Notes: a model not told the origin generated them from the sequence alone. DNA of 64,000 bases from Zopfochytrium polystomum (GCA_025765615.1 JAIVFJ010000061.1:1-64000), one strand, 5' to 3'; numbered from the stretch's first letter, positions 20,621 through 32,470 are shown. Made by a program: numbers and translations.

Positions 20621-21609
20621 CATGGGTGGGGTTTGAGATTGGTCGGCAGCCTGGAGTGGCACCCGAGGCAACTGTATTCCATCGAATTTTCGATCGACTT
20701 TGCGTCGTAGTCGCCATGTGCATGTATGTAGACAATATTTGGGACGGGGTGGGAGTGGGGTGGTAGTTGAATTGCGTGTGGGATAAAAAAAAAAATAAAA
20801 AAAAAAAAAAAAAAGCGGGAGAGTCCCCCAAAAGCTTTACACGAAATCTGGTCATGCCGGTGCTGCAAACGACAGAGACCCAGTATGTCAACGCACTCGT
20901 ATGTGCACGACAATCATACGGAACTCCGTGGTGCAAGTCAAGGTCCACAAACATTTCCGCAATTGCTCTTATCCAGAGACGACTACTGGTCTTCCACCAT
21001 TCTATTCGGAGAACGTCACACGCAGGTGGGGGGTGGTCATCATATAATTGTACTGACTGCCGGTGCGGTTCCCAACCCTCACCAACGGCCAGTTCACTTT
21101 ATATTTGTAATTCACCGCTCGTGCTTGCCATCATCTCTTAGCTTTACCACTCCAAAGTACCTCCTCCCTCACCCACGCCTCCCTCAAAATTGGAGCCGCG
21201 TCGCCTGTTTTGCTGGAGCTCAATGCGTTCCTCTTGACCAAAAAGTTTCTGGGTTACTGCGTGCGCTCCCGATCCGTATCTCGGTTCTGCACGAGCTGGC
21301 GAAACATCCTCGCTTCTCAGTTCAAGCAAATATTAACGTCGTTTGTCGAATCGCGTATCAGCGCACTGCGCCAACTCGCCAGCTCGCCCGGATACTCCGC
21401 AAGTTGTTTGTACACTCCGCAGGAAAAGCTCGCCATCCCGGTCAAAAATTGGAGTGACTGCGACCACGAACGCGACAGGGTTCCGGGACGCGCCCCCCCC
21501 CGCCCCCCCCCCCCCTTCTTGGTATCCATTTCCTTCATACATACACCGCCTTGATGTACAGCTAAGTGCACGGTATTATTAAAAGGGAGATATGTGAGGA
21601 AGGGGGGCA
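20353..21609. other. Unannotated stretch with poly(T) and poly(A)
   Basis: Contains a T tract of about 38 nt at 20583-20620 and an A tract near 20784-20814. Open frames on both strands at 20885-21457 and 21142-21542 have some protein-like composition but no recognisable domain, and I could not build a consistent gene model. Confidence 0.4.
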
Positions 21610-21668
21610 GATGGCTGAGCGGTCCAGTAGTCTTGAGAGGGGTGGGTTTGAATCCCACTCATTCCTCT
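21610..21668 (+). pseudogene. tRNA pseudogene (Leu/Ser type, anticodon arm deleted)
   Basis: A D-arm of the type gcagatggctgagcgg and a perfect T-arm gtgggtttgaatcccac are present, but the sequence between them is too short for an anticodon arm and the acceptor ends do not pair. The same T-arm occurs in the Leu relic at 29378. Confidence 0.7.
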
Positions 21669-22204
21669 ATCTATTACTGCAATATCCCAAACGATGCCGA
21701 TCGGGCTGCGGACGTTCTCGAACATGCCGGTCGACAAGGGGTAAACGCGCGGGCGCGGCGCCGCCCGCGACTCGTTCAAGAAGGCCACGCTGCCGCTGGC
21801 CGAGACTGGGACCAGTGCAAATGTCATTTATTTTTCCTCAGGGTTACTCACAACATAACAGTGCTGGTCTGAACAGATGTCCAGATGATAGTTGGTCCTC
21901 CAAAAAGAACATTGTAGCTGAGCTGTGATTTTCCATCTGAGTGGACGCTGTGGGCAGTGTCAGTGTAGCCAGCAACATTGAGAATTCTCATATGCTGCTC
22001 TCTGTGATCTTTGCTGAAAGCGCTGAGATACCAAAACTGCTGGAGCGAGATCTCCAGTCGCGTGTGTGTTGCCAGGTAGTTGGTGCTGCCGAGATTGCCT
22101 GATATAGTTTCTGATCTGCAGCTGCTTAACAAACCCCTAGATTGCAATCAAAGCAAGGCTCCAAGAAAGGGCATGAGATAAGCAAGCAGTACACACCAAG
22201 CCAA

Positions 22205-22277
22205 GGGCGTGTGGCAAAATGGTTACCGCGCTTGACTACGAATCAAGAGATTCCAGGTTCGACCCCTGGCACGCTCG
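22205..22277 (+). tRNA. tRNA-Arg (ACG)
   Basis: Acceptor gggcgtg pairs with cacgctc. The anticodon stem cttga/tcaag holds loop ctacgaa, anticodon ACG. The T-arm is perfect. Similar in body to tRNA-Arg(TCG) at 4558. Confidence 0.94.
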
Positions 22278-22678
22278 CTCCTACACCCAGCCTTGATGAC
22301 GCTCAAGGGGCCTTAAAGAAAGGAATCTGGGCTGTGAGGATTTGCAGAGAGTTGAGGACATGGGACCTAATGCAAGGTGACAGCTGAGATTGTTAGGAGG
22401 GTGACAGAGGTGACAGTGGCAACAACAAGAGCGTCAAAACTGGATTGTCAGCAGTTGAATGTTTTCTTCTTATTGAAAAAGCTACAAAGTGGCAAGATCT
22501 TGTAAAGAATGTGCAGCGACCAGTTGAACCAAGTACAAGAATACAAGGGTAAACAAACAAGCTAACAATTTCCTAGTTCCTTTGACCCTGGGACAATCTG
22601 CCTGATTTAGCAAGGTCAAGTCTGCAGTTTCAGGATTGGTGCTTGAGGCTAACGGGGCAGATTATGCCCACATCACAA

Positions 22679-22750
22679 GGGGCTTTGGTCTAGGGGTATG
22701 ATTCCTTCTTAGGGTGGAGGAGGTCCCGGGTTCAAGTCCCGGAAGCCCCC
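22679..22750 (+). tRNA. tRNA-Pro (AGG)
   Basis: Acceptor ggggctt pairs with aagcccc. The anticodon stem ccttc/ggagg holds loop ttagggt, anticodon AGG. It aligns base for base with tRNA-Pro(TGG) at 5296. Confidence 0.93.
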
Positions 22751-23854
22751 TGAATCGTTGCTTCAAGTTACAGCTTGATCAGCGCACCAACTTGAGCTGT
22801 TGCTGTGCGGTGTTAAAGAGCCTCATGGTTGTATTGGCCTGCAAATGCTGTGGAAGCCTGGCACAAGCTCCTTGACCACTGGTGGAAGGTGGATGTGGAA
22901 CCTTTGGGCAAAATTGTGTCAGGATGGGGTGGGATGGGAAGGATGTACAATTGTAAGCCAATCTTCCAGTCACTGGCAAAACTTGTGTCTTGCACAGCAA
23001 GCCGTTTTTGATGCACCTGTTTGGTTTGGGTCTGTTGGCGTAGGTAGTGTACAGGAAGTTTAACCTGACACTGTGGGGCAAATGGGCACCTTGTGCAAGG
23101 GAGATTGAGTTTTGGTCCTTGTAGCAGTTTTGTATAGCAACAAACACAAGGCGGACAGAAATCAGCTTCAACCTCACCACCGCACGTTCAGTAGTGTACT
23201 TCATCCATCCCCACAGTGGCCAATCACCCAAAACCTGAACAGCGGTCTTGTGCATAGGACACAGGACCTTGAACCTTTCTGATTTGCCGTGGCACATGAC
23301 CAACATATAAATGGTAGCAAAATTATTTGTTTGTAGGAGGAAACCTTCTTTTCCTGCCACACTTTCCCACTGCACAACCACACTGTTCTGAGAGCAGGAA
23401 AGTGGCTCACTGTTACATAATCATGTGGTCTAAACCCTTGAGGTAGGGCTGCAGTAGTAGTTCCTTGCTTCAATTGGCTGGTCCTGACCTATTTGGACAT
23501 GTCCAGAGGCAAGGCGCATAACCCAGGATCTGGCATGAATGGAACAGATGTTTTGAGCTCAATACAATTTGTTTGAGTGAGCTTTCGAGGTGAAAATGGC
23601 CACTGTCCAATAGTTACTGGAGTCTTGGACATTTGACCTCCACCTGGGTAATTCTTTTTTTTTTTTTTTTTTTTTTTTCTTGGAGCAAACTGCACCAAGT
23701 AAGTCAACTGGAAGTCCAAGATTTCTACCAACTGAATCTGACTTTCCTTCAGGGAAGGTGCATTCCTGGTTGTATTGATGGCTATTGCATTGAGGAGAAA
23801 AAAAAAAAAAAAAACTGAAAAAAAGTAGAAAAGAAAAAAGAAAAAAGAAAAAGA
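22751..23854. other. AT-rich spacer
   Basis: No gene recognised. T and A tracts lie at about 23656-23678 and 23799-23816. A 200-codon open frame on the minus strand (23381-22779) has no recognisable domain. Confidence 0.4.
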
Positions 23855-23970
23855 CGCCCGATGTGGGGGTCGAACCCACAGCCTTGTGATTGCAGAATCC
23901 GGCAAGTGTGTCGAAACGCACATGGCAGGAGACTAAGAGTCACACGCTCTACCGATTGAGCTAACCAGGC
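23855..23970 (-). tRNA. tRNA-Lys (CTT), with 43-nt intron
   Basis: Minus strand. Acceptor gcctggt pairs with atcgggc. The anticodon stem tgtga/tcaca holds anticodon CTT (plus-strand positions 23935-23937), followed by an intron at 23891-23933. D- and T-arms are normal. Confidence 0.93.
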
Positions 23971-24435
23971 TCTACTGGCAGCCCTTACCAAGAGATTATT
24001 AGTGGTTTTTGCACATATTGAATCTGGCAGTGCATATTTTCACTCATTTTTCTTGAATTTTTCCAAACACCATCAAATGATGCAACAATTGAGAGAAAAA
24101 ACGCTTGTACTGTTTAGTTCATCATATGATGGCACCATGCTGAGCATTTGAGAATGGGCACCACTGTGAAATTTGTGCAATAAAATCATGCCAAGTCCCT
24201 TTGTAACAAAAAGGAGAGCAAAGGTTCAAACCTTGCAAGTCAACAGGAAAATGGACCCTCTCATATGTGTGGAGAGAGGAAGAACAGAAAACATTGCCAG
24301 TCTTGTGGACATCAGTATTTCAATCAAGTGCTTAGAGGCTTGAAATGCACAAAAAAGGTACATTGGACCTGACCAGCTGCACTGTTTGCATTGCAGAAAA
24401 GCCAAAGTGCTACAGTGCCACATACAACTGTATCA

Positions 24436-24544
24436 TGCCGTCTCCCGGGATTGAACCGGGTGCCTTAAGATTGCCAGAGAGCCCCTGCACAGACGACCTT
24501 GTGGCTACTTCAGTCTTACGCTCTCCCAGATGAGCTAAGACGGC
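24436..24544 (-). tRNA. tRNA-Phe (GAA), with intron
   Basis: Minus strand. Acceptor gccgtct pairs perfectly with agacggc, discriminator A. The anticodon stem taaga/tctta holds anticodon GAA, followed by an intron of about 36 nt after position 37. Confidence 0.93.
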
Positions 24545-25321
24545 TGAGCATTATCCTCACTCAGCAAGAGTAATAAAGGAGTAATAAACATGCAGCCATC
24601 AAAAACTATCCCTATGCTTTAAGTTAACAAGGTCACTCACAAATAAAACCAGGCGTAACCCTGCTATCAAGCTTCATTTCATTCAACTTGAATTTGGCTT
24701 TTGGGCTGAGGCAAACTGATTTTCAAGACATTGATTATAAGAGTGGCTTCATTGGGTTCAATATGTTTGACTTGTGTCTTGTTATGATATGTCAAAGTGT
24801 TGGTACTGTGATATATGACAGACTGGATTCAGGAATCGTGTTGGTACAGCTGAGTGACAAGTGTTTTCAGCCACCGCTCAAATTCTTTTACACGCAATAA
24901 CTTCATCAATTCTCAACCATTCTCCATCAAAATTGGTGGGCAAATAGCCTGATTGCAGCACATCACAATCCATTAATCTTTTGGATTTGCTGCAGGGAGG
25001 ACATATTTTTTGCGAACATTGAAGCTTGTGATATAGAACGGAAAATACTTTATCCAATCCTGAGCCACATTTGGCACATCTTGACAGAACTTTTGGGGGT
25101 TCTGCAATGTCTCTCTATTTTTTCAGGCAAAATTCATAATACTTGATCCTTTTGTATTGATTGCGGATGTGCTACCGCTTTGGCAAGTCCGTTCATTTTG
25201 GAGCCATCCTCCTAACCTTGGCTGGTGCGTGCAGTATAACCCAACATGCACAACAGTTGTGAGCCTCGCACCAGCACCTATTTCTTGCAGGGTTTTGGCA
25301 GAGTTTCAGAGATTGGTCCTG
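24545..25321. other. AT-rich spacer
   Basis: No gene, tRNA or repeat recognised between tRNA-Phe and tRNA-Ala. Confidence 0.4.
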
Positions 25322-25393
25322 GGGGAATTAGCTCAAATGGTAGAGCGCTCGCTTAGCATGCGAGAGGCACGGGATCGATACCCCGATTCTCCA
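25322..25393 (+). tRNA. tRNA-Ala (AGC)
   Basis: Acceptor ggggaat pairs with attctcc (one G-U). The anticodon stem ctcgc/gcgag holds loop ttagcat, anticodon AGC. No intron. Confidence 0.94.
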
Positions 25394-25582
25394 CGTTCTT
25401 GGGCCCTTTTGGGGTGTCAGATCGAGTGCTTCTCCTCTGTGTGCATGAAGAAGTTTCAGCAGCACACAAGGCTAGGCCTTTTATGGTTCAAGGATTAATT
25501 GTGCTGGCACTGAGGTTGTTTTACAAGGTAATTGATGGTAATTGATGGTGGACTGCCAGTACCTATTCCTTCAGATCTCTGG

Positions 25583-25622
25583 CTAGAAGGTTCCAGAGGT
25601 TTCCAGAGGGTGATTCATAACA
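25583..25622 (-). repeat. Truncated LTR remnant
   Basis: The last 40 bp of the chromovirus LTR (from ctagaaggttcc through ttcataaca). The rest is missing. It ends about 20 bp before the NLR-like pseudogene, where that gene's homology begins. Confidence 0.85.
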
Positions 25623-25642
25623 ATTTCCCTTGATGAATCAAT

Positions 25643-27060
25643 GCTCTGCCTGAGGGAGACAAGATGAATGGCTGCATTGATAAGATGTACGACAGGATCT
25701 TTGCTGGCATTTTGGACTTGGCCATTTTGAGCCAATTGGAGCCCTTGCTTTACACTGTACTGTCCATCATTGTCCTTGCATATGAACCACTGACTGCAGC
25801 AACCATGGTGTCGCTGCTGGATGGGAAAAGCCCTGGAAACGTGAAGAGATGCATCCGCATGATTGATCCCATCCTTGTGCTTGATGCCTCCTCAAAGAAC
25901 ACCAGGATTTTCCACAAGTCTGTAAAGGATTACCTGACTGACCCATCCTGATGTGGGCTGTCTGTCATGATTGAGTTGAATGATGATCATGAACAATTTG
26001 CAAGACTCTGCATCGGTGCACTGAACAAAAATCTAAAGTTCAACATGTGTGATCTACCATTTGACAAGTTTCACACTGAGGTCCCTAATTTCAATGAAAA
26101 AGTTGGAAAAGGGCTCCCTGACCATGTCAGATATGCCGTGAAGCATTTTTGGGAGCACTGCTTTCATGACTCAAGGAAACACTCCCCAAAGACATTTCCA
26201 GCGGAGTATCAGACAACCTCAAACAGTCTCTTGGTGGAGATGCAAACTTTTCTTGAAAATCACGGACATCACTTCCTCGAGGCCTGCAGCTTATTGGACT
26301 CACTCAGTCTGGTGATTCCTGCCATGACGAAGCTACAGACTTTGTTAAACAATTCTGGAAAGAAAACCTTGGAAACGTTGATGACAGACATGAAAAGAGT
26401 TTTGCAAAAGTTTCTCATTCCACTCAAGGCATCAGCGTTACAGGTTTATTTCACTGCCATTTCTTTCTCTCCAAGTGGTTCTGAATTTCACAAGAAATTT
26501 GTAGAGAAGTTGCCACGCAGTTTGTCATTCCCAAGAGTTGTGAAGGGGCAGCCAACAGTGTGGCCTGCTTGGATGGGTGTTCTTGAGGGACACTCTGATT
26601 TTGTTTTATCTGCAGATCTCAGTCCTGATGAGCAGTTTGTTGTGTCTGGAAGTGCTGACGAGACCGTCAGGATTTGGAATGCATCCACTGGCGAGGAGAT
26701 GCACAAGCTGGTGGGACACACCAATCGGGTCAACTCTTCAGCATTCAGTCCTGATGGGCAGTTTGATGTGTCCAGAAGTGGAGACAGCACAGTCAGGATT
26801 TGGAATGCATCCACAGGCCAGGAGATGCACAAGCTGGTGGGACACACTGAACAGGTGACTTCTGCAGCATTCAGTCCTGATGGGCAGTTTGTTGTGTTAG
26901 GAAGTTATGACAAGACAGTCTGGATTTGGAATGCATCCACTGGCCAGGAGATGCACAAGCTGGTGGGACACACCGAACAGGTGACTTCTGCAGCATTCAG
27001 TCCTGATGGGCAGTTTGTGCTAGATCCGCAATTTGACTCAATTTATTTTCCAGCTAGATG
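25643..27060 (+). pseudogene. NACHT-WD40 (fungal STAND/NLR) pseudogene, N-terminally truncated
   Basis: The first frame, about 25643-25951, matches the winged-helix end of fungal NACHT modules (PLLYTVLSIIVLAYEPLT ... FHKSVKDYLTDPS). An in-frame TGA at 25949-25951 interrupts it, and the same frame then continues from 25967 with the usual linker (DDHEQFARLCIGALNKNLKFN) and a WD40 array. The array has about three blades with nearly identical 42-residue units (TVRIWNASTGQEMHKLVGH) at about 26580-27020, then breaks into unrelated sequence. No P-loop or NACHT core is present upstream; an LTR remnant lies there. Intact relatives act in fungal self/non-self recognition and cell death. Here the nonsense codon and both truncations make function unlikely. 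Confidence 0.8.
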
Positions 27061-27837
27061 CAGAAAAAACTTTTTTTTTTCTCACTCGTTTCACACCTTT
27101 TCTCAATGTCATTTGCAAATCAATAAAGAAAAAATATAATTTTTTATGTTTTCTTCTTTTGTATTGAAAACAAAGTGCATTTGTGGTGGTGAGAAAACAA
27201 GAGGTTTTCAGTACAGCACTGTAAAGTTTTTAACCACAAATCACGAATATTTGCAATACCCCTGACATTTGATTGGCCAAATTGCGCCAAATGGAACAGA
27301 AATTACCAGAGAAGAATTTTGAATCAAAGAGAAACAGCTTATTCAGCAAAAAACCATCTGATTTGATTTGATTCAATTTTTTGAATCAGACCCAAATCGG
27401 ACCTTGTTTGGATTTGATTTGAGCAGTGTTAAGCCTTATCACTCTCTAAAGTGGGAGAGATGAGGGATGGGTAGCCACCCACTTTCATCCTTTCTCTCTC
27501 CCTTCTCTCTCTTTCTCTCTCTGTAATTTCTGATTTGTGGTGGTGGGGAAGGAGATGCAAATGGCAAAGCACAACTGCTGTGTGTGGGACTGAATGAACT
27601 GGTCCTGTGTAATGCTGCTGTCTCATCATCCTAATCCTGCCCAATTGGTGGGAACACACTAGCAAGGGAGAATTTGACACACAGCACATGAGGCTTGAGG
27701 AGGAGCTTGCAAAGAGGGGTAACTCAAACATCACCAGCAAGCAAAGCTCCACTTCCCTTAAAAAAAAAAAAAAAAATTAAAAAAAAAAACAACAGTAAGG
27801 GGTGACAAGAATTCTTGTATTGTATGGCACAGCACGG

Positions 27838-27909
27838 GGACTTATAGCTCAGTGGTAGAGCGGTCGACTGCAGATCGACAGGCCGCCGGATCAACCCCGA
27901 CTGGGTCCT
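27838..27909 (+). tRNA. tRNA-Cys (GCA), slightly degenerate
   Basis: Acceptor ggactta pairs with tgggtcc using two G-U pairs. The anticodon stem gtcga/tcgac holds loop ctgcaga, anticodon GCA. The T-stem has one mismatch and the T-loop is atcaacc, not the usual ttc-type, so it may be weak or inactive. Confidence 0.75.
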
Positions 27910-28218
27910 CCTCTCTCCTGGCGCCTGTACTCCCAGGGGAAGCATTTCAATGTCAGCAGGCTGACGCCCAAAAGGTGCTAAAGTGAGAGCCACAGGCCAT
28001 GCTAGCATTTTGCTGTACTTTGACTGCTTGCTGGCTCTGAGCAAGAATAAAATGATCACACACCTAGGACCAAGTTCCCCAGTGTGTGTGTGCGTGAGGG
28101 GGACAGAGTGCATGAGAAGAGAGAGAGAGAGAGTGAGATTGAAGACAGACAAAAGGAGAGACGTGGTGAAAGTGTAAAAATGTTGTCTACTGTCACAAGC
28201 ACGATACTGTGAGCACAG

Positions 28219-28306
28219 GCTGCCGTGGCGCAACTGGCTAGCGCGTGCGGCTGTTAGACATGTGCAGCAAACCGCAAGGTTGGTGGTTCAAGTCCACCCG
28301 GTAGCG
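28219..28306 (+). tRNA. tRNA-Asn (GTT), with intron
   Basis: Same body as the copy at 2175, but with a different and shorter intron (about 14 nt) after position 37. Acceptor gctgccg/cggtagc, anticodon GTT. Confidence 0.93.
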
Positions 28307-29352
28307 CTTTAGGACCTCCTGATCCCTCTTTGAAATGCTTTACAGTGCCAGCTTGAAAGCTCTGGGCTACCACCTGAAAAACAAGTAAAAATCAACTGTT
28401 GGTGGCCTGGACAAGAGACAGCAGACCTGCTGAAACAAAAAAAGAAGCTTGCATGTGGGTATTTGGCTGTCAGTCTACAGTCATGATTTCCTTTCATTTT
28501 CACTTGGTCACCCAAAGCTTTCAGGCTCACTGCTGGATTTGATTGCTTCACCCAGTAGGACCGCAGCTTTCCCACCGTTTATTCCACTGTTTATTTTTGT
28601 GCAACTTGGATACCTCTCGCAGCAGTAGTGTCATCTTGCTTTCACCACAAAATGAAGTGCATGTTGTTTCTGATTTTTCGCTGTTGTGACTCTTGAGCAG
28701 ATTTCACTTTCTTCCAGCTCTTTTTCTTTCTTGTTTTTGTAATACCTTGCTCTGTTTTCAGATTAGTTGAAGGCTATTTGCACACCAAAAGAGCTTTGAG
28801 GAAACGTGCTAACAACTTAATAAACCAAAGTTTTTGGGCTAGAGCTGTAATATCAACACTCCACAATATCTTTCCAAAAATTGCCCTAACTCAATAGCCT
28901 TAATGCTGGAGAAACAATCAGTCAAACAGCTTGTGCATATAAAACTATTTTTGTAAGGGCTTGGGGCTGCCATCCAAGAAGAGCACCAGAATGACAGATA
29001 AATAGGAAAAGAAAAAATTTGTTTGTGCTGGAAAGGAAAAAAAAAGAAAATTACGGTAGCGCCCAAAACAACTTTACAGATACAGATGACAGCCATTGTT
29101 GGTGGTAATGCTCAGTTTGGTGATGCAACAGGAAAGTTTGCAAACTGAACGGCCAGCAATATTTAAAAATAAAAAATAAAAAATAAAAAATAAAAGGCCT
29201 TGCCTGTGTGTGGTGTGTGCATCCACCATATGGAGCAGGCAGAAGGTCAATGTGTACATGTGGAAAGCATAGCCTCTGTTTGTTCTGGAGGCAGGTCTTT
29301 GCAGTAGTTACCACCCCAACCCATCTCCCAGCCCTGCAACATTTTACACAGG
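28307..29352. other. AT-rich spacer
   Basis: No gene recognised. A (TAAAAAA)n-like AT run lies near 29160-29195. Confidence 0.4.
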
Positions 29353-29377
29353 GAGCAACATATTAAAGCCTTGTTGG

Positions 29378-29437
29378 GGGGCGCCAGATTAAGGCTCTGG
29401 TCTCTCCGGAGTCGTGGGTTTGAATCCCACTCTGCTC
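29378..29437 (+). pseudogene. tRNA-Leu (AAG) relic lacking its 5' part
   Basis: The anticodon arm (ccaga/tctgg, loop ttaaggc, anticodon AAG), long variable arm, T-arm gtgggtttgaatcccac and 3' acceptor tctgctc are all good. The D-arm and most of the 5' acceptor are missing; only gagca at 29353-29357 could still pair with the 3' end. Confidence 0.8.
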
Positions 29438-29800
29438 AATCCTCCCGTTATCTCAGCCATCCTCTGTTGTAGTTTAACCTAACCGCTGCAGCAGAGGTGG
29501 CTTAACCATAACGGAACTGTCACTGCAAACTAAGAAGTTTAAATGGTCAACCAAGCAGGATCAACCCTCTCTCCTTGTGTTTACTGCACAAAGGACTCAA
29601 CCATACAGATCCTCCTTCACAGAATGAGCATTTTCAAAACTGTATCCTGACCATATTCCAACCGCACACCGGTTGACAGAGTTTTCCTTATCTAGCATGT
29701 ACGAAATTACTAATTAAGGGAAAAGGCAAATTGGTGAAGCCAACCTCTGACTTTTTTCCTTCTGTCTGATTAAGGCAGCGAGCTTGTATCAGGCAGAGGC

Positions 29801-29842
29801 TCTGTTAACTCAGTTGGTTAGAGTGTAGTGCTAATAAGCCCT
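29801..29842 (+). pseudogene. tRNA-Ile (AAT) 5' half
   Basis: The acceptor 5' side, D-arm (ctcagttggttagag) and the anticodon stem and loop with AAT match an isoleucine tRNA up to gctaataagc. No T-arm or 3' acceptor follows. Confidence 0.7.
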
Positions 29843-29867
29843 CTTGTGGGCTTGAGGGACAGTAGGA

Positions 29868-30091
29868 ATCATACCACTAGACCACAAACCCACTCATGAT
29901 CTTTGTTGGAATATGCACCACACACGTCATAATCAATAAGAAAGAAGAAGAAAATTTGTCTTTGATTCGATCTGTCTCCTCTGGAATCACACCACTGGAC
30001 CACAAACCCAAGCATAGTCCCTGTTGGAATATGCCCCTGCATACATGATAATTGATAAAAATTTGTCTTTGATTCCATCTGTCTCCTCTGT
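29868..30091 (-). repeat. Two tandem copies of a tRNA-derived unit (about 110-116 bp)
   Basis: Copies at about 29868-29982 and 29983-30091 share most of their sequence. At one end each carries, on the minus strand, a tRNA A-box region (gtggtctagtggtatgattcc and close variants) like the 5' half of the tRNA-Pro genes in this window. The rest of the unit is not tRNA-like. It resembles a SINE head or a duplicated tRNA pseudogene. Confidence 0.65.
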
Positions 30092-30694
30092 CACCATCGC
30101 CACCCCACTGTCACAGTACACACACTCCACCCCCACCCTCACTAGTCGCAATTATCAATGATTTATATAGTTGTGCATTACATTTTCAATGTCCTTCACA
30201 GATTTGCCTCAGGTGCACCAACTTCACCAGACTGTAACACACAATCTCTGGATTAACTACACACAGAACAACAACACCAATCAGCTGAGAGCATTTTGCA
30301 TTTTTCATTATTAGAGAGAAATGACATGAACTTGAAATGAACTTGATCTCAACTTGAACAAAACCTGAATTTGGACTTTGCCCTCAGATATTGGCAACAG
30401 GGGATTAAATTTGCGGCAAGCCCCCATCAATGCAAAGGAAAAAGCAAAAAAAAAAAAAATCCTTTTCAATTTGACATAAAGTATCTTTCAAATTGATCAA
30501 AAGTCCAGTTCAATGTTGTCGGGGCAGTTTGCTGTCATACATCTGCTTTGCTTGTCTATGAGTGTCCAACATCATTGGATTTTGTCGTTTGTATGTATGT
30601 GCCATTGTCACCCCTCTGCTGCACAGTACTAGTCAGGATCACCTGCAACTGACAGACACTCTTCAGCTCAGAGGTGTCAGAGCTGTGACACTCG

Positions 30695-30727
30695 ACCTGA
30701 ACGTAGCGCCTTGGACCGCTCGGCCAT
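30695..30727 (-). pseudogene. tRNA-Leu-like 5' half
   Basis: The minus strand reads ggcagatggccgagcgg and continues with caaggcgctacg, a Leu/Ser-type acceptor, D-arm and start of an anticodon arm, possibly anticodon CAG. No T-arm is found on the 3' side. Confidence 0.65.
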
Positions 30728-31247
30728 CTGCCCTATTTCAAGCTAATAGTCTTGCAGTGTCAGAATCCATCCCATCCCAAACAACACACCTTTTGCCAGC
30801 ATAGAGTAAGAGCTGAAGAACCTAAACTATGACTGACACCTTGTGTGAGATACTCAAGAATCTCATACTGAGATGCAGGAGAAGCAAATGGGCTTGGGAA
30901 GTTGGGGGGGTCTCCTTAGCAGGAAAAAAGATTTGATGGGCAAACGAGAAAATCCAAATTTGCTTGATTTTGATGTCCTGCACTGTATCTGCTGCTGCTG
31001 CTGTTCTTGGTGTGCAAGTGCGGTTTTGTTTGTGTGCTTGCTGGTTATTTTGGTGTGGCTGCAGCCAAGTGGCCCTTGTCACTCCTTTTTGAAATTCTTA
31101 GCAGTTTTCTTAGATGTGCATCTTCCAGTCAGGGAGACTGTTTAGAAGACAGGCTTTGTGAGCGCATCGCCCAACAGCTCCTCTTGTCAGATTGGTCAGC
31201 CAGAGTGGCAGTGACACCAATAACTCCAATGCATTCCAACAACCCTG

Positions 31248-31319
31248 TGGAGGCACAGGGGATCGAACCCTGGGCATCTCGCATGCGAAGCGAGCTATCT
31301 ACCACTGATATATACCCCC
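31248..31319 (-). tRNA. tRNA-Ala (CGC)
   Basis: Minus strand. Acceptor gggggta pairs with tgcctcc (two G-U). The anticodon stem ctcgc/gcgag holds loop ttcgcat, anticodon CGC. The T-arm is good. No intron. Confidence 0.9.
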
Positions 31320-32398
31320 AATAGCGGTGCAGCCGGTACTAACAACAAAAACTTGCTGTGAAGCCTGTGACAGTCCATCTAGTCTCACTTGGCAGGAGCT
31401 GGGCGCGTCTTATTTGTAACCATTGTAAACAGTCTACTCTGAGTGAGTGAGTGGAAGGAGTGAATGAAGTGGAGATGTGTGTTTGTGGGTGGTCCTTCTC
31501 CCCAACTTGGAGAGAAAGAGAAAAAAAAACCCTGTTGTGAATTATTGATACATGATGATGAAATAGTTGCTAGGCAAGCGTGACTGGCACAGGGTAAAAA
31601 CCTCTCCTATATTATCTGCTTGAGCAGAGGAGGAGGAAAAAATGTTGACACTGGGTTTCCGTTCCACTTAATACTCGGAGTATTTGTCATCAGTGCAAGC
31701 CAGCGCCCAGGTCTGCATTGGTGGTGGCTCGCTCTCCCATGGGCATTGTGAGAACAATAACTGACAGTCACAACAGGTTCGGGTCCGTCTTGTGCCTCTT
31801 GCTGCTAAACAGCCAGTTCTGCCTAACAACCATTACGCAGATAAAGAGGACGAGTGCCAGAACTGCACCTCTGGGCAAAATGGGGGGCAGGGGGAGAGGG
31901 GAAGATGAGAAATGCCTTGAAAATGTTCTGCACACAAATTGCTATGGAAAACTGCCTTTTCAATGAAAGTGCAAGGAGTGTGGCTGATGCACAGTTTCAA
32001 ACTTCATACAGAATTGCTGGGCAAATTTCCTGGAACAGGCACAGCAGGACACAGTTTCCATAAGAAGTCAGTTTGTGCTGAGGAATTTGCATGCTGTCTT
32101 CCACACAAACATACACACACACACACACACACACACACCTGCAAGAGCGTCCAAATGTTGCAGGCGAGGAATCTCAAGTGGCGAGGAATCACAAGTGGCA
32201 GGACCACAAAGTTTTAGTCAGGTGGAAAAACCCCCTCAACAGCTTGGAATTGTCATGTAAAAAGACTGCACATGAAAAGTCAAACCACCCAAGAAGTGGG
32301 TTTCAACATGCCTTAAAGTGGACTACTGGTATCAGTATCTTCAACTGTTAGGAACTCTAGAGACCTGATGGTAAGTATTTGTGCCCACGAAGCAGCAT

Positions 32399-32470
32399 TC
32401 CCAGTTAGTATAGTGGCTAGTATCACCCCCTGTCACGGGGTAGACCCGGGTTCAATTCCCGGACTGGGAG
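32399..32470 (+). tRNA. tRNA-Asp (GTC)
   Basis: Acceptor tcccagt pairs perfectly with actggga. The anticodon stem holds loop ctgtcac, anticodon GTC. T-arm cccgg/ccggg is good. No intron. Confidence 0.94.

Noticed and set aside
29801..29920. A full tRNA-Ile with a long intron, closing the anticodon stem at a downstream cacta
   Set aside because: The stem could close, but no T-arm or pairing acceptor follows; the match is probably chance.
32100..32140. CRISPR-like or functional short repeat
   Set aside because: It is a plain (CA)n microsatellite. No spaced repeats of CRISPR type occur anywhere in the window.
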